DNA of 64,000 bases from Stenotrophomonas sp. 704A1 (GTDB lineage Bacteria > Pseudomonadota > Gammaproteobacteria > Xanthomonadales > Xanthomonadaceae). The notes beneath the pieces are model-generated. The model was not told the DNA's origin, did not search any database, and worked only from the letters and a program-made list of their open reading frames with translations. This document shows, in pieces, positions 15,760-24,145 of the stretch (within the stretch, counting starts at the first letter, position 1; the number at the start of each line of letters is the position of its first letter). Both the position numbers and the translations under genes were made by a program. Where the stretch lies: the NCBI RefSeq assembly GCF_030549525.1, contig NZ_CP130831.1, positions 459,501 to 523,500 on the forward strand, written 5' to 3'.

Positions 15760-18747
15760 TCACCCCATGCTCGCCGCACGCCCTCTCACCTCTTGCTCCA
15801 TCCGCTCCTCCTGCGACTGCTGCTCAAGCTCACGACTCACCGCACGCTGCTGTGCTTCCTGGCTCACGCTTTCATACCGCTGCAGCGATTGCTCAACCGG
15901 CGTCTGCACGGCCTGCGCTGTGGGCATCGAGGAACGCAGATGCGAGGGATCGTTCAACTCGCCCTGGACCAGAAACACGGTCTGTCCCGCAGGGCTCTGC
16001 GCGGTCGCGTTGCTCAGCACCACGTGGTCCACGCGTGACAGGTCGCTGTCTTTGGCCAGCACCAGCAGGCTCGCGCTCATGCGTTCGCTGATCGCGTCGA
16101 AGCTGCGCCCGTGCTTGGCATCCAGGGCAGCTACTCCATCGCGAATCTGCTCGTACAGTGGGTAGTCGGGGTGGCCCGGCATCAACGGGCCGCCTGCACT
16201 CTGGGTTTCCTCCACAGGCTTGCCGGCGTGGCCGTGCACTGCATGGCCGGGGGCTTCCGGTTCCTGTACCACGGCGGGAACGATTGGGCGTTCGTGTTGC
16301 TGCCCATCCATCTGCGGCAGGGTGGGGGTCGGGGACCCATGGGCCGATTGCATGCGCACCATGTCCTCCACGGTGGTGGTGGAGGTCAGCTCCATGCGGT
16401 TGCCCGGGGCGGTGCCGAAGGAGGCGATGGCGCTGTCCGCGCTGGGCGCGTGCGTGCGCGGGTCCGGCATCAGTTCCAGCGTGATGTCGGTCTGCCGTCC
16501 AACGGCGGCAAGCTTCTGTTCAACCGCAGCGGTAGTGGCGGCAAGCTGCTCCTCAGTGCGTGGAATGCCGTGCTTTGCGTACAGCGTCTCCACCTGGCCG
16601 CGCACGCCCTCAGGCGCGATGTGTACGGTGGCCTTGATCTGCTCGGCCATCCTGCCCATGTCTGCAATGCCGGCGTTCTGGCTCTGCCAGGTGATCTCCA
16701 GCTCATCGCCGATATTGCGATTGGCCTGGCTGTCGTAGGCCACGCCCTCGTGGACCCACTGCCCATCCGCATGGCGGCTGTAGCTGCCGCCGTCGCTTGC
16801 ACGCAGGGTATCGGCGCCTTCCTGCGCCTTGCGGATTGCCTGCGGAACGGACGGGTTCTGCGGGTCGCCGAAGTCACTCCAGCGGCCCTGCTCGTGGGCC
16901 ACCATGTAGCGCGACGCCACCGACGCAGGGGTGTTGGCCGCGTTCTGCGCGATGACGGTGCGCGATTGCTCATCCAGGGCCGATTCGCGTTCCGGCGGAA
17001 CGGGCTCGCGCCGGGTGATGGGCGTGCGCCCATCAACGACTTCCCGTATCTCCAGCTCCCATTGCCGCGAGACGGTATCGCGTACGAACTCCCTTCCGGT
17101 CTCGAAGGCGCTGGGTGGCGGCTCTTTCAAGCCACTGGCATTCAGTCGATAGGGATTCTGCGGCGGTGGCAGGTTGGCCAGGCCCAGCTCGTAAGAGGCA
17201 CGGGCGGCCTGCCAGTTCAACTGGCGCTCCAGCGTGCCGGTGGCCACATAGTCGGCTCTGAAGGTGACATCGGCGCCCTGTGGCGTCTGCACGGGCCGCA
17301 CTTCCACGCCGGTTCCCAGATCGGTGCTCTGCACTTGCTGTTGCTCGGCGCTGCGCAGCCAGCGGCCATCCGGGTCTGCCGGGCTGCGCACCCAGGTGCG
17401 CTGCAATGGATCCTGCTGGACATAGACCCGCTCGATGTCCTTCTGTTCGGCCCACTTCTCACCCAGATGGGCGCCCAGCACACCGCCACCGATGCCAGCG
17501 ACGAAAGCGCCCGGGCCCGTCCACGAGCCGGATACAAGGCCAACGCCTGCACCTGCTGCGAAGCCGCCGAGCGCGCCGCCCAGGTTGCGGCCGACGAAAT
17601 GCGCCGAGGTTGAGTCTGCGCCTGCGGTGTTTCCTTGCGAGTTCAGTTCCACCCATTTATGGCCGGAGGTGGCGAAGTCATGCGCCATCAAGGCGACGCC
17701 GGCAACGCCCAATGCCTTCATGCCGGGGTTTACGCCGTGGGGGACAGCTTCGGCTGCTGTTGCCGCACCCGGAGGCCCGCGTGGCGCGCCCGGTTGCAGC
17801 GTTGAATGCGGCGTTGGCTCAGGCAGATCGGCGAACAGACGAGGCCCTGTGGACAGCGCCGAGCGAGCGGCGACCCATTCCGCACGGGTGGTCGACATCT
17901 CGCTGAGATTGAGCGAACTGAAGTGGTGCAGCGGTTTTTCGAAAAGCGTCTTGCTGACGGCGTCATAGCCATCGATGGGCTTGAGGTGCAAGCGCACCTG
18001 GGCCACATCGACCGCATGACCGCTATTCGTAGCAGCGTGCTGTGCGAGGGTGCGCTCGAGGGTTTGGTACTCGGCGGCAGATCGGCTCACGAAGGTGAGT
18101 GGGTCGGTACCGAAGGCGCTTACGGGGTAGCCATTGATGCGAACGTGGGGATGTTCGAGCGCGGTGGGCAGTTCGAAATTGCTGAAACCACGGTTGGCAG
18201 GTGCATTCTCAACGAATGCAACGAGCGGCTTACCCGTGGCAATGGCGTTCTCGAAGAATCGGGGACTGCCGGCATTCCACATGATGTCCTGGAGTGCTCC
18301 TGCGGCTTCACCCCCGAGGGGTTTGATACCTCGCGAGTTGAGGAAGCTTTGGAGCTTTCCCTCAATGACGCCGAAGTCTGGATGATTTGCCGGATTCTCG
18401 TAGAGGTCCTGAACAAAGTTACCCCACGGAGTATCGCCAATTATGCCGGCCTTCGTGCCCAGGTCTCCGCGGTAGGTCGCAGCATTGCTGTAGTTGGAAA
18501 TGCCGGCGCTGTCCTTGCCCGAGAATCCCAGGTAATCCATGCCGGCGGGAAGTTCTGGAGGAAGGCTGCGCAGTCTCCCTTCCATATACTCCGAAAAACT
18601 CGTCGCGTTATCGGGGCCCGAACCTGGTGACTTCAGATAGCCGATCAGCTCGTCCATCTGCTGGGGACTGATGACGCTGTTGTCCCCCAAGTTTGTCGCC
18701 ACGGAGAACGTCGTTCTGGCATAGTCATCGAAGATGAATCTGGCCAT
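15760..18747 (-). CDS. Xanthomonadales T4SS effector with XVIPCD tail (995 aa)
   Basis: The C-terminal 140 residues are a canonical XVIPCD domain: MPGHPDYPLYEQIRDGVAAL, HGRSFDAISERMSASLLVLA, LSRVDHVVLS, VFLVQGELNDPSHLRSSMPT and a Gln-rich tail. This domain docks effectors on VirD4 for injection into rival bacteria. Residues 1-270 (DYLGFSGKDSAGISNYSNAA, AAGALQDIMWNAGSPRFFEN, GFSNFELPTALEHP) form a globular domain that might be lysozyme-like, an uncertain reading. A glycine-rich segment at about 385-445 (LGGALGGFAAGAGVGLVSGS) could enter membranes. No signal peptide. An excellent GGAGGAGGA ribosome binding site directly follows the stop of the upstream partner gene, 11 bases away. Confidence 0.88.
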   Translation of the reverse strand: MARFIFDDYARTTFSVATNLGDNSVISPQQMDELIGYLKSPGSGPDNATSFSEYMEGRLRSLPPELPAGMDYLGFSGKDSAGISNYSNAATYRGDLGTKAGIIGDTPWGNFVQDLYENPANHPDFGVIEGKLQSFLNSRGIKPLGGEAAGALQDIMWNAGSPRFFENAIATGKPLVAFVENAPANRGFSNFELPTALEHPHVRINGYPVSAFGTDPLTFVSRSAAEYQTLERTLAQHAATNSGHAVDVAQVRLHLKPIDGYDAVSKTLFEKPLHHFSSLNLSEMSTTRAEWVAARSALSTGPRLFADLPEPTPHSTLQPGAPRGPPGAATAAEAVPHGVNPGMKALGVAGVALMAHDFATSGHKWVELNSQGNTAGADSTSAHFVGRNLGGALGGFAAGAGVGLVSGSWTGPGAFVAGIGGGVLGAHLGEKWAEQKDIERVYVQQDPLQRTWVRSPADPDGRWLRSAEQQQVQSTDLGTGVEVRPVQTPQGADVTFRADYVATGTLERQLNWQAARASYELGLANLPPPQNPYRLNASGLKEPPPSAFETGREFVRDTVSRQWELEIREVVDGRTPITRREPVPPERESALDEQSRTVIAQNAANTPASVASRYMVAHEQGRWSDFGDPQNPSVPQAIRKAQEGADTLRASDGGSYSRHADGQWVHEGVAYDSQANRNIGDELEITWQSQNAGIADMGRMAEQIKATVHIAPEGVRGQVETLYAKHGIPRTEEQLAATTAAVEQKLAAVGRQTDITLELMPDPRTHAPSADSAIASFGTAPGNRMELTSTTTVEDMVRMQSAHGSPTPTLPQMDGQQHERPIVPAVVQEPEAPGHAVHGHAGKPVEETQSAGGPLMPGHPDYPLYEQIRDGVAALDAKHGRSFDAISERMSASLLVLAKDSDLSRVDHVVLSNATAQSPAGQTVFLVQGELNDPSHLRSSMPTAQAVQTPVEQSLQRYESVSQEAQQRAVSRELEQQSQEERMEQEVRGRAASMG

Positions 18748-18758
18748 GATCCTCCTCC

Positions 18759-19259
18759 TCAGACTTGGTGGGCGTGGATGAACGCGCTGGCGAGGATGAT
18801 TACGCCGTCATCAAGAACTGGAGTTTCTTCCGGGATCGGTACGGCAACTCGTGTCAGGGCATCTGCACGGGTGAAAGCTACATAGCGCAGATCTTCCAGG
18901 TTGCCGGTCTGTACAGCGAACGAGTTTACAAGACCCTGTGCAAGGCTCTGAACGAACGCGAATGGTTCGTCTGGGCTGCCGAGTGTGTCTTTGAGCTTGA
19001 GTATGTCTTCGAGGACCCAGTCAGGGCTAAGATCTAGTGTGTAACGTCGTTCACGACCTGCTTTCGTGCTGATGAGCACTTCCTTGCCAAACAATCCCAT
19101 GGTCCCCACAGTCTTGCCGTCGCGGCGGAGCGCGTACTGGTACTCGATGCCTACGCTGCCATCTGACTGAGCATCCGGAAGCATCCTGGGTCGCAGGATG
19201 GAGATTCCGCTCAGTTCATCTATAGCGGACTTTTCTTGAGGTTCGAAGTTGAAAGGCAT
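18759..19259 (-). CDS. Candidate immunity or adaptor protein A for the 995-aa effector
   Basis: A 166-aa soluble protein (MPFNFEPQEKSAIDELSGIS, YQYALRRDGKTVGTMGLFGK, RRYTLDLSPDWVLEDILKLK, AFVQSLAQGLVNSFAVQTGN). It is a paralog of the next upstream gene; shared blocks include EYQY, GLFG, GRER, TLDL, FxxSLAQGLV and the ALxR tail. The ATG at 19259 matches the start of the paralog and has GGTGA upstream; a GTG at 19271 is less likely. There is no signal peptide or lipobox, unlike usual periplasmic immunity proteins of this secretion system. It may therefore act in the cytoplasm as an immunity protein or effector chaperone. It is in one operon with the effector. Confidence 0.65.
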   Translation of the reverse strand: MPFNFEPQEKSAIDELSGISILRPRMLPDAQSDGSVGIEYQYALRRDGKTVGTMGLFGKEVLISTKAGRERRYTLDLSPDWVLEDILKLKDTLGSPDEPFAFVQSLAQGLVNSFAVQTGNLEDLRYVAFTRADALTRVAVPIPEETPVLDDGVIILASAFIHAHQV

Positions 19260-19362
19260 GACAGTGTTCACCAGTTTCTGCTGCTCTATCGGGACTCGTT
19301 CTCGAATGAGATAGGGTCAAAGTTTGGCGGTAAGAAGGAAGAGTGTCACGTTCCACCGCATC

Positions 19363-19857
19363 TCATGCGGGAGGAACGAGCTCGCAAGTCAGAACGATGG
19401 TGGAACCGTCACTGGAAATGATCGGATCCATAGTGGATACATTGGTTCGAGCAAGTGCTTCGCCAGTGGTGAGGACTACGTATCGCACGGCATGCTGAGT
19501 GTTGCTGTCATCCATATTGGCCAACACCAAGCCCTGCGCCAGCGAGCGTATGAACGCGAGGTCGCTGTCGGTGTTGCTCAACGTTTGCTTGAAGCCGAGG
19601 ATGGACTTCAGGATCCAGTCGCGGCCCAGATCTAGGGTAAAGACACGTTCGCGCCCGTTCGGAGTCTCAACCATCTCGTCACTTCCAAACAGCCCTAGTC
19701 CGTCAACTCTCTGGCCATTGAGATAGAAGAGATACTGATACTCGGTGTGGCTCGGATCTTCGGGGGGGCTCGCTGGCAGGATGCGCGGTGCCGTGATGGT
19801 GACGCCGGTGCGGCGATCGACTGCGGAGCCTGGCTGACGCTCAAATTCCAGCGGCAT
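19363..19857 (-). CDS. Candidate immunity or adaptor protein B, paralog of A
   Basis: A 164-aa soluble protein (MPLEFERQPGSAVDRRTGVT, EYQYLFYLNGQRVDGLGLFG, ERVFTLDLGRDWILKSILGF, FIRSLAQGLVLANMDDSNTQ), alignable with the downstream gene over its whole length at roughly one third identity. It is likely the first gene of a three-gene operon ending in the 995-aa effector. Two diverged copies before one effector suggest a duplicated immunity function covering different toxin variants. No signal peptide. The function is inferred from position only. Confidence 0.6.
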   Translation of the reverse strand: MPLEFERQPGSAVDRRTGVTITAPRILPASPPEDPSHTEYQYLFYLNGQRVDGLGLFGSDEMVETPNGRERVFTLDLGRDWILKSILGFKQTLSNTDSDLAFIRSLAQGLVLANMDDSNTQHAVRYVVLTTGEALARTNVSTMDPIISSDGSTIVLTCELVPPA

Positions 19858-19887
19858 GATTGATCCTTCAATGGAGCCCGGTTGCAG

Positions 19888-19913
19888 GCGATGGGATCCA
19901 AGGATTCCATCGC
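19888..19913. promoter_or_regulatory. Near-perfect 12-bp inverted repeat between divergent effector units
   Basis: GCGATGGGATCC (19888-19899) and GGATTCCATCGC (19902-19913) pair at 11 of 12 positions with a two-base centre. The repeat lies 31 bases upstream of the minus-strand operon start and about 190 bases upstream of the effector at 20104. It could be an operator serving one or both directions. A short T run after it also gives it a terminator-like look on the plus strand. Confidence 0.5.
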
Positions 19914-20103
19914 GTCCTTTTGCGGACTATACGGCCCTCATCCTGGCTGCTCTATAGGCTCCGGTCCTAAAGGCCTCCGTACTGCTCCCTGGTTCACACA
20001 TTCAGCAAGCCAATCCCGTCACCCAGGCCGCCTCCACCTGCCCGCGAACCCACCTATGCCATCATCCGGCCAGGACCGCAGTACCCAACAAGGCTGAGCA
20101 GGC

Positions 20104-21030
20104 ATGGAGCAAGCAACACGCTACACGGTAACCCTCTTTCTGGCCGCGCCCGGCACCCCGCTGATCGGCGGCGGCGCCTCGCCGCGCGGCCATATGTATT
20201 TCCAGACCGCCGCCGGCGAGGAAGCACACAGCTACGGCTTCGCACCGCCGCGCCTGCCCCCGGGTGAGGCGCCGTCCGGGGTGCCGTACGCCCAGGTGGT
20301 ACACGACGACGCCGACGCCCACCGTAACCCCTATTACAGCCGCACCCTGGAGATCACCGAGGAGCACTACGGCTGCCTGCGTGACTTCGCCGAGGAGCCG
20401 GCTGAATTCGGATTCGATGTGGATCGCCCGGCCACCATCAACCGCTGCAGCGATTTCGTCTGGGCCGCGCTGCACTATGCCGGCCTGCATTCGCAGCCCA
20501 CACCGCTGGACGGTGGCAGCGATCTGGGCGAGTTCGCAGTGCTGTTCAATCTGCCCGAGATCCAGTGCATCGCCGCACCGTTCCCGGACAGCGACCTGAA
20601 CACCGAAACGCATCACCCGATGCCCGAACGCGAGGCCGAATTGCACCGCGAAGGCGGACGCCTGAGCGACGAGCCGCCGCCCAGCCCGATAGAAGTGGCC
20701 GGCACGCTGCTGGATCCTTCGCACCCGGATCACCGGCTGTTCGCGCAGCTGATTCAGAAGGTGGCCGAGCTGGACGCCGCACATGGACGCACCTTCGACG
20801 ACACCAGCCAGCGCATCAGCGCCAGCCTGCTGGTGCTGGCCAAGCAGAACAACCTGTCCCGCGTGGACCACGTGCTGCTGAGCCAGCCCACCAGGAGCAG
20901 CCATGAGGCCGAGAGCATCTTCATCGTGCAGGGCGACCGCGATGACCCGGGGCATCGCCGCGCCAGTATCGCCACCGAGGTGGCGGCGCAGACCGATGTG
21001 GCCGATTCGCTGCGGTTGAAGGAACAGTGA
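20104..21030 (+). CDS. T4SS effector: His...Cys hydrolase-like domain plus XVIPCD (308 aa)
   Basis: Residues 1-140 form a domain shared with the effectors at 21663 and 25548: YTVTLFLAAPGTPLIGG, GHMYFQT, YSRTLEITEEHYGCLRDFAE and NRCSDFVWAALHYAG. The order His (GHMY) then Cys (NRCSDF) fits circularly permuted papain-like (NlpC/P60, LRAT or YiiX-type) hydrolases, which cut amide or ester bonds. Residues 205-300 are an XVIPCD domain (PSHPDHRLFAQLIQKVAELD, TFDDTSQRISASLLVLAKQN, SRVDHVLLS, IFIVQGDRDDPGHRRASIAT). The C-terminal tail is short for the family. Its stop overlaps the start of the lipoprotein gene by one base. Confidence 0.88.
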   Translation: MEQATRYTVTLFLAAPGTPLIGGGASPRGHMYFQTAAGEEAHSYGFAPPRLPPGEAPSGVPYAQVVHDDADAHRNPYYSRTLEITEEHYGCLRDFAEEPAEFGFDVDRPATINRCSDFVWAALHYAGLHSQPTPLDGGSDLGEFAVLFNLPEIQCIAAPFPDSDLNTETHHPMPEREAELHREGGRLSDEPPPSPIEVAGTLLDPSHPDHRLFAQLIQKVAELDAAHGRTFDDTSQRISASLLVLAKQNNLSRVDHVLLSQPTRSSHEAESIFIVQGDRDDPGHRRASIATEVAAQTDVADSLRLKEQ

Positions 21031-21659
21031 TGCAGGCGCTGCGCATGCTGGGAACGGTAGCCGCGCTGTCGCTGCTGGTTGGCTGCGGTCTGTCTTCTTC
21101 GCAGACCGAACCGCCGAAGCTGCTGACCCGCGCCGAGGCCGACGCACGCACTGAGGTGCCGCTGACGCGTGGCGTGAGACTGGACAAGGCAGGCCGCATA
21201 GTGGACGTGACATTTGATCTGCCGTCCGCAACGCCTCCCGCGATTCCCAGTCTGAAGATCGGAATCCGCCTGCAAGGTCAAGATGTCAAGCCTCTGCTTG
21301 CCGAGGCAGAGCGGATAATGGCCGTGGGTCTCCCTGCGCGTGTTCGCTTGGAGCGCTTGGATGGCAGCCACGCTACACAGGTGCGGCTGATGACCACGGC
21401 CCCTGGAGGTCGCAGCATGGAGCCTTTGCCGGCTGACGGCCACGTCAACAAGCTGATCCAAGGGAAAGTAGAAAGTGGAATGCTGATCGAGGCAGGCCTC
21501 TACTCGCACGATGTTTCCTACCACATGCTGCAACTGGCCGATGCGGGCTTGCTGGATGCTGGGAAATACCATTTGACCGTGGATCTGCTGGAAGATCGAC
21601 CCCAGCTCAATGACATATCGGCCGAGCTTATTGCCGGCTTCCAACTACTGGGAAAATGA
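21030..21659 (+). CDS. Lipoprotein, candidate T4SS effector immunity protein
   Basis: The 209-aa product starts MQALRMLGTVAALSLLVGCG with the lipobox LVGC. The mature part is rich in beta strands (GRIVDVTFDLPSATPPAIPS, LKIGIRLQGQDVKPLLAEAE, ARVRLERLDGSHATQVRLMT, YHLTVDLLEDRPQLNDISAE). The last block resembles the end of the two lipoproteins at 24146 and 24932. It may belong to DUF5625, but that is only a tentative match. Periplasmic lipoproteins beside XVIPCD proteins serve as immunity factors in this system. It overlaps the preceding effector (TGATG) and ends 3 bases before the next one. Since the second cluster runs immunity then effector, the 21663 effector may be its true partner. Confidence 0.8.
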   Translation: MQALRMLGTVAALSLLVGCGLSSSQTEPPKLLTRAEADARTEVPLTRGVRLDKAGRIVDVTFDLPSATPPAIPSLKIGIRLQGQDVKPLLAEAERIMAVGLPARVRLERLDGSHATQVRLMTTAPGGRSMEPLPADGHVNKLIQGKVESGMLIEAGLYSHDVSYHMLQLADAGLLDAGKYHLTVDLLEDRPQLNDISAELIAGFQLLGK

Positions 21660-21662
21660 CAG

Positions 21663-22670
21663 ATGCAGAAGGACACTGCAGGGCGACTTACCGTGACGAT
21701 CCATGTGGCTGCTCCGGGAACGCCCCGTTGGGGTGAAAGGGATTCTGTGCCGGTGCGGCTCGATAACTCTTCCGTGGGCCACATGTTCCTCACGATCGAT
21801 GACGGCAGCGGGCGCGATCCCAAAAGCTACGGCTATACGCGCGCGCCTACGCCTACCAACCCGGACGCAGGTGAAGTCGATACCTACGATAACCTTGTCT
21901 ATAGAAATCCGCGCTACCAGCGCACAATCGAAATCACTCGCGATCAATACGACAAGATCCTGGAGTTTGCCGAAGCCCCGGAAAAGCACGGTTTCGACAA
22001 GGACAATTACAACCTGGTCACCAACGCCTGCACCGACTTCGCCTGGGGTGCGTTGAACCACGCTGGTCTGCGCCCGTTGGGGCTGGCCGGTGAGATCAGG
22101 AACTACGAAGGCACGATCAAGGTGCTGGACAACATTCCGGCCATCAACGCTATTCCTCAGCAGGTCCAAGACAGCGAGTTGGACAAGGTGAAGTGGAACG
22201 ACATGCCGACGCAGACCTTCGGCCAGTGGTGGATCTCGCAGAATGGTGAGCGGGCGCAGGATGCCCATCCCCTGAGCGGAACTCCCGCCGACCCGTCCCA
22301 CGGCGACCACTCCCGCCTCAACCAGCTCCACCAGCAGGTGGCCGACCTCGGTGCCTTCGGCGCGCAGAACGGCAACGTCAGCGCCAGCCTCCTGGCCCTC
22401 TCCAAAGAGCAGCAGTTCACCCGTGTGGACGACGTACTGCTCGGCGAGCGCCGTGGCGATGCGGCTCCCAACCTCTTCATCGTGCAGGGTGACCGCAGCG
22501 ACCCGGCTCACCAGCGCGCCAGCATTCCGGCAGACGTCGCCGCGCAGACGCCGGTGGCGGCGTCCTTCGAGCGCATCGAGCAGCTCGCGCAGGCGCAGCC
22601 ACAACGGGATGCCCAGCGACAGCAGGAAGAGCAGCAGCTGGCCCAGGCGCACGCCCCGCGCATGGTCTAG
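21663..22670 (+). CDS. T4SS effector: His...Cys hydrolase-like domain plus XVIPCD (335 aa)
   Basis: Paralog of the effector at 20104. The enzymatic part shows LTVTIHVAAPGTPRWGE, SSVGHMFLTIDDGSG, SYGYTRAP, YQRTIEITRDQYDKILEFAE and NACTDFAWGALNHAG, so the His and Cys candidates are kept. The XVIPCD part (about residues 215-310) has GDHSRLNQLHQQVADLGAFG, SASLLALSKEQQFTRVDDVL and LFIVQGDRSDPAHQRASIPA, followed by a Gln-rich tail (PQRDAQRQQEEQQLAQAHAP) typical of the family. It begins 3 bases after the lipoprotein gene and is almost certainly in the same operon. The target bond (peptidoglycan peptide, lipid or protein) is not deducible. Confidence 0.88.
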   Translation: MQKDTAGRLTVTIHVAAPGTPRWGERDSVPVRLDNSSVGHMFLTIDDGSGRDPKSYGYTRAPTPTNPDAGEVDTYDNLVYRNPRYQRTIEITRDQYDKILEFAEAPEKHGFDKDNYNLVTNACTDFAWGALNHAGLRPLGLAGEIRNYEGTIKVLDNIPAINAIPQQVQDSELDKVKWNDMPTQTFGQWWISQNGERAQDAHPLSGTPADPSHGDHSRLNQLHQQVADLGAFGAQNGNVSASLLALSKEQQFTRVDDVLLGERRGDAAPNLFIVQGDRSDPAHQRASIPADVAAQTPVAASFERIEQLAQAQPQRDAQRQQEEQQLAQAHAPRMV

Positions 22671-22850
22671 GCGGCCGGCGCGGAACAGGGCGTCCGCCAT
22701 GCATCCGCAGGCGGACGCCACGGCTTCCAGCTGCTACCATTCTCCCGCTACCCAGCCAGCCCCACCCCGCGCAGACAGATGCGGGGCCGGGCCGTCGATG
22801 AACGGCCCCGCGAGCCAGGACACCCTCCGTGCCCATTGAAGGACGCTCGC

Positions 22851-23999
22851 ATGATCCGTAATTCTTTTTTCCGTTCGGCCGCGCTGGCTGTCGCCGTGTC
22901 GCTGAGCCTCGGCGCTCCGACCGCCTTCGCCGCTGACGGCGCCCCCGCCGCCCGCACCGCAGCCGCCGTGCAGCGCCAGGCGATCGCCCAGGGCCTGTAC
23001 GAACTGGCCTACAGCCCGACCCAGAAGGCGGTGTTCGTGGCCTCGTCCGGCGGTTTCGGCGATGACGCCGGCCCGTCCCAGGTGCTGCGCCTGAATCCGA
23101 CCACGCTGGCCGTGGAAACCCGCATTCCGCTCGAGCGCAAAGCGTTCGGCGTGGTGCTGGATGACGCCCACAACCGCCTGTACGTGGGCAATACCGTGGA
23201 CCTGTCGGTCACGGTGGTCGACACCGCGCAGAACAAGGCCATTGGCACCATCCAGCTGATGGAGAAGAAGCCCGGCAAGGACGGCAAGCCGGGCTACACC
23301 CACGACCTGCGCGAGCTGGTGGTCGACAGCGCCGCCAACCGCCTGTACGTGACCGGCCACAGCAGCCAGCCGGACGTGAGCAGCGTGCTCTTCGTGATCG
23401 ATACCACCACGCTGAAGGTGATCAACACCATCGACGGCCTCGGCAACGCCAAGGCGCCGGGTCTGGCACTGGATGCGGCCAACAAGCGCGTCTACACCAG
23501 CAACCTGCTGGCCGATCTGGTGGTGGTGGGTACCGTTTCGAACAAGGTGGTGGCGCAGCACAAGATCGCCGCCGAGCAGCCGATGAACATCGCGCTGGAC
23601 CCGGCCGGCAAGCGCCTGTTCGTGACCGACCAGGGCTCGGAAATGCTGCGTGGCTACCAGGCCAAGAGCAGCGGGCTGGTGAGCAAGCACCCGGGCCAGC
23701 GCGTGCTGGTGCTGGACCGCAGCACCGGCAAGGAACTGGCCAGCATCCCGACCGACGCCGGCCCGCTGGGCATCCTGCTGGACGCACCGCGCAAGCGCCT
23801 GTACGTGACCAACCGCGAAGCCGGTACGGTGACGGCATACAACAGCGACAGCTACCAGAAGGTGGCCACCTACACCGTGCCGACGCATCCGAACAGCCTG
23901 GCGCTGGATGCGAAGAACAACGTGCTGTACGTGAGCATCAAGAACGGCGAGAAGGATGCCAAGGGCTCGAACGAGAGCGTGGCGCGCATCCAGCTGTAA
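22851..23999 (+). CDS. YncE-like exported beta-propeller protein
   Basis: A 382-aa protein with a cleavable signal peptide (MIRNSFFRSAALAVAVSLSL, then PTAFAADG). Seven YVTN-type blade repeats follow, for example NRLYVGNTVDLSVTVVDTAQ, NRLYVTGHSSQPDVSSVLFV, KRVYTSNLLADLVVVGTVSN, KRLFVTDQGSEMLRGYQAKS and KRLYVTNREAGTVTAYNSDS. Relatives such as E. coli YncE bind DNA or other ligands in the periplasm; the ligand here is unknown. GAAGGA gives a good ribosome binding site. The gene lies between two effector units and looks like a core gene around which they were inserted. Its last 43 bases are duplicated 810 bases downstream. Confidence 0.88.
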   Translation: MIRNSFFRSAALAVAVSLSLGAPTAFAADGAPAARTAAAVQRQAIAQGLYELAYSPTQKAVFVASSGGFGDDAGPSQVLRLNPTTLAVETRIPLERKAFGVVLDDAHNRLYVGNTVDLSVTVVDTAQNKAIGTIQLMEKKPGKDGKPGYTHDLRELVVDSAANRLYVTGHSSQPDVSSVLFVIDTTTLKVINTIDGLGNAKAPGLALDAANKRVYTSNLLADLVVVGTVSNKVVAQHKIAAEQPMNIALDPAGKRLFVTDQGSEMLRGYQAKSSGLVSKHPGQRVLVLDRSTGKELASIPTDAGPLGILLDAPRKRLYVTNREAGTVTAYNSDSYQKVATYTVPTHPNSLALDAKNNVLYVSIKNGEKDAKGSNESVARIQL

Positions 24000-24037
24000 G
24001 GGCTGACGCTGGGTCATGCCCGGCGGTTGTCTGTGGG

Positions 24038-24072
24038 AAGAAGGCAGGGTGCAGACCCTGCCTTCTTCTTTT
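24038..24072 (+). terminator. Terminator of the YncE-like gene
   Basis: A perfect 13-bp stem (24038-24050 with 24055-24067), GCAG loop and CTTTT tail. A decayed copy (mismatched GAAGGAGGCAGAGT / ACCCTCCCTTC) appears at about 24821-24856 as part of the tandem duplication. Confidence 0.9.
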
Positions 24073-24145
24073 GTGCTGGCTTGCACCGCCCATGCGACAG
24101 CCGCTAGTGTTGAAACCCATGGCAGGGAGCCAAAGGATCTGGAAC

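Noticed and set aside
16111..17613. 500-codon plus-strand frame inside the 995-aa effector gene
   Set aside because: Antisense shadow with no domain; the minus-strand frame ends in a canonical XVIPCD domain.
22781..22811. GCGGGGCCG/CGGCCCCGC hairpin upstream of the YncE-like gene
   Set aside because: A possible terminator for the effector operon, but there is no T run and an alternative pairing of similar strength exists, so it was not listed as a terminator.
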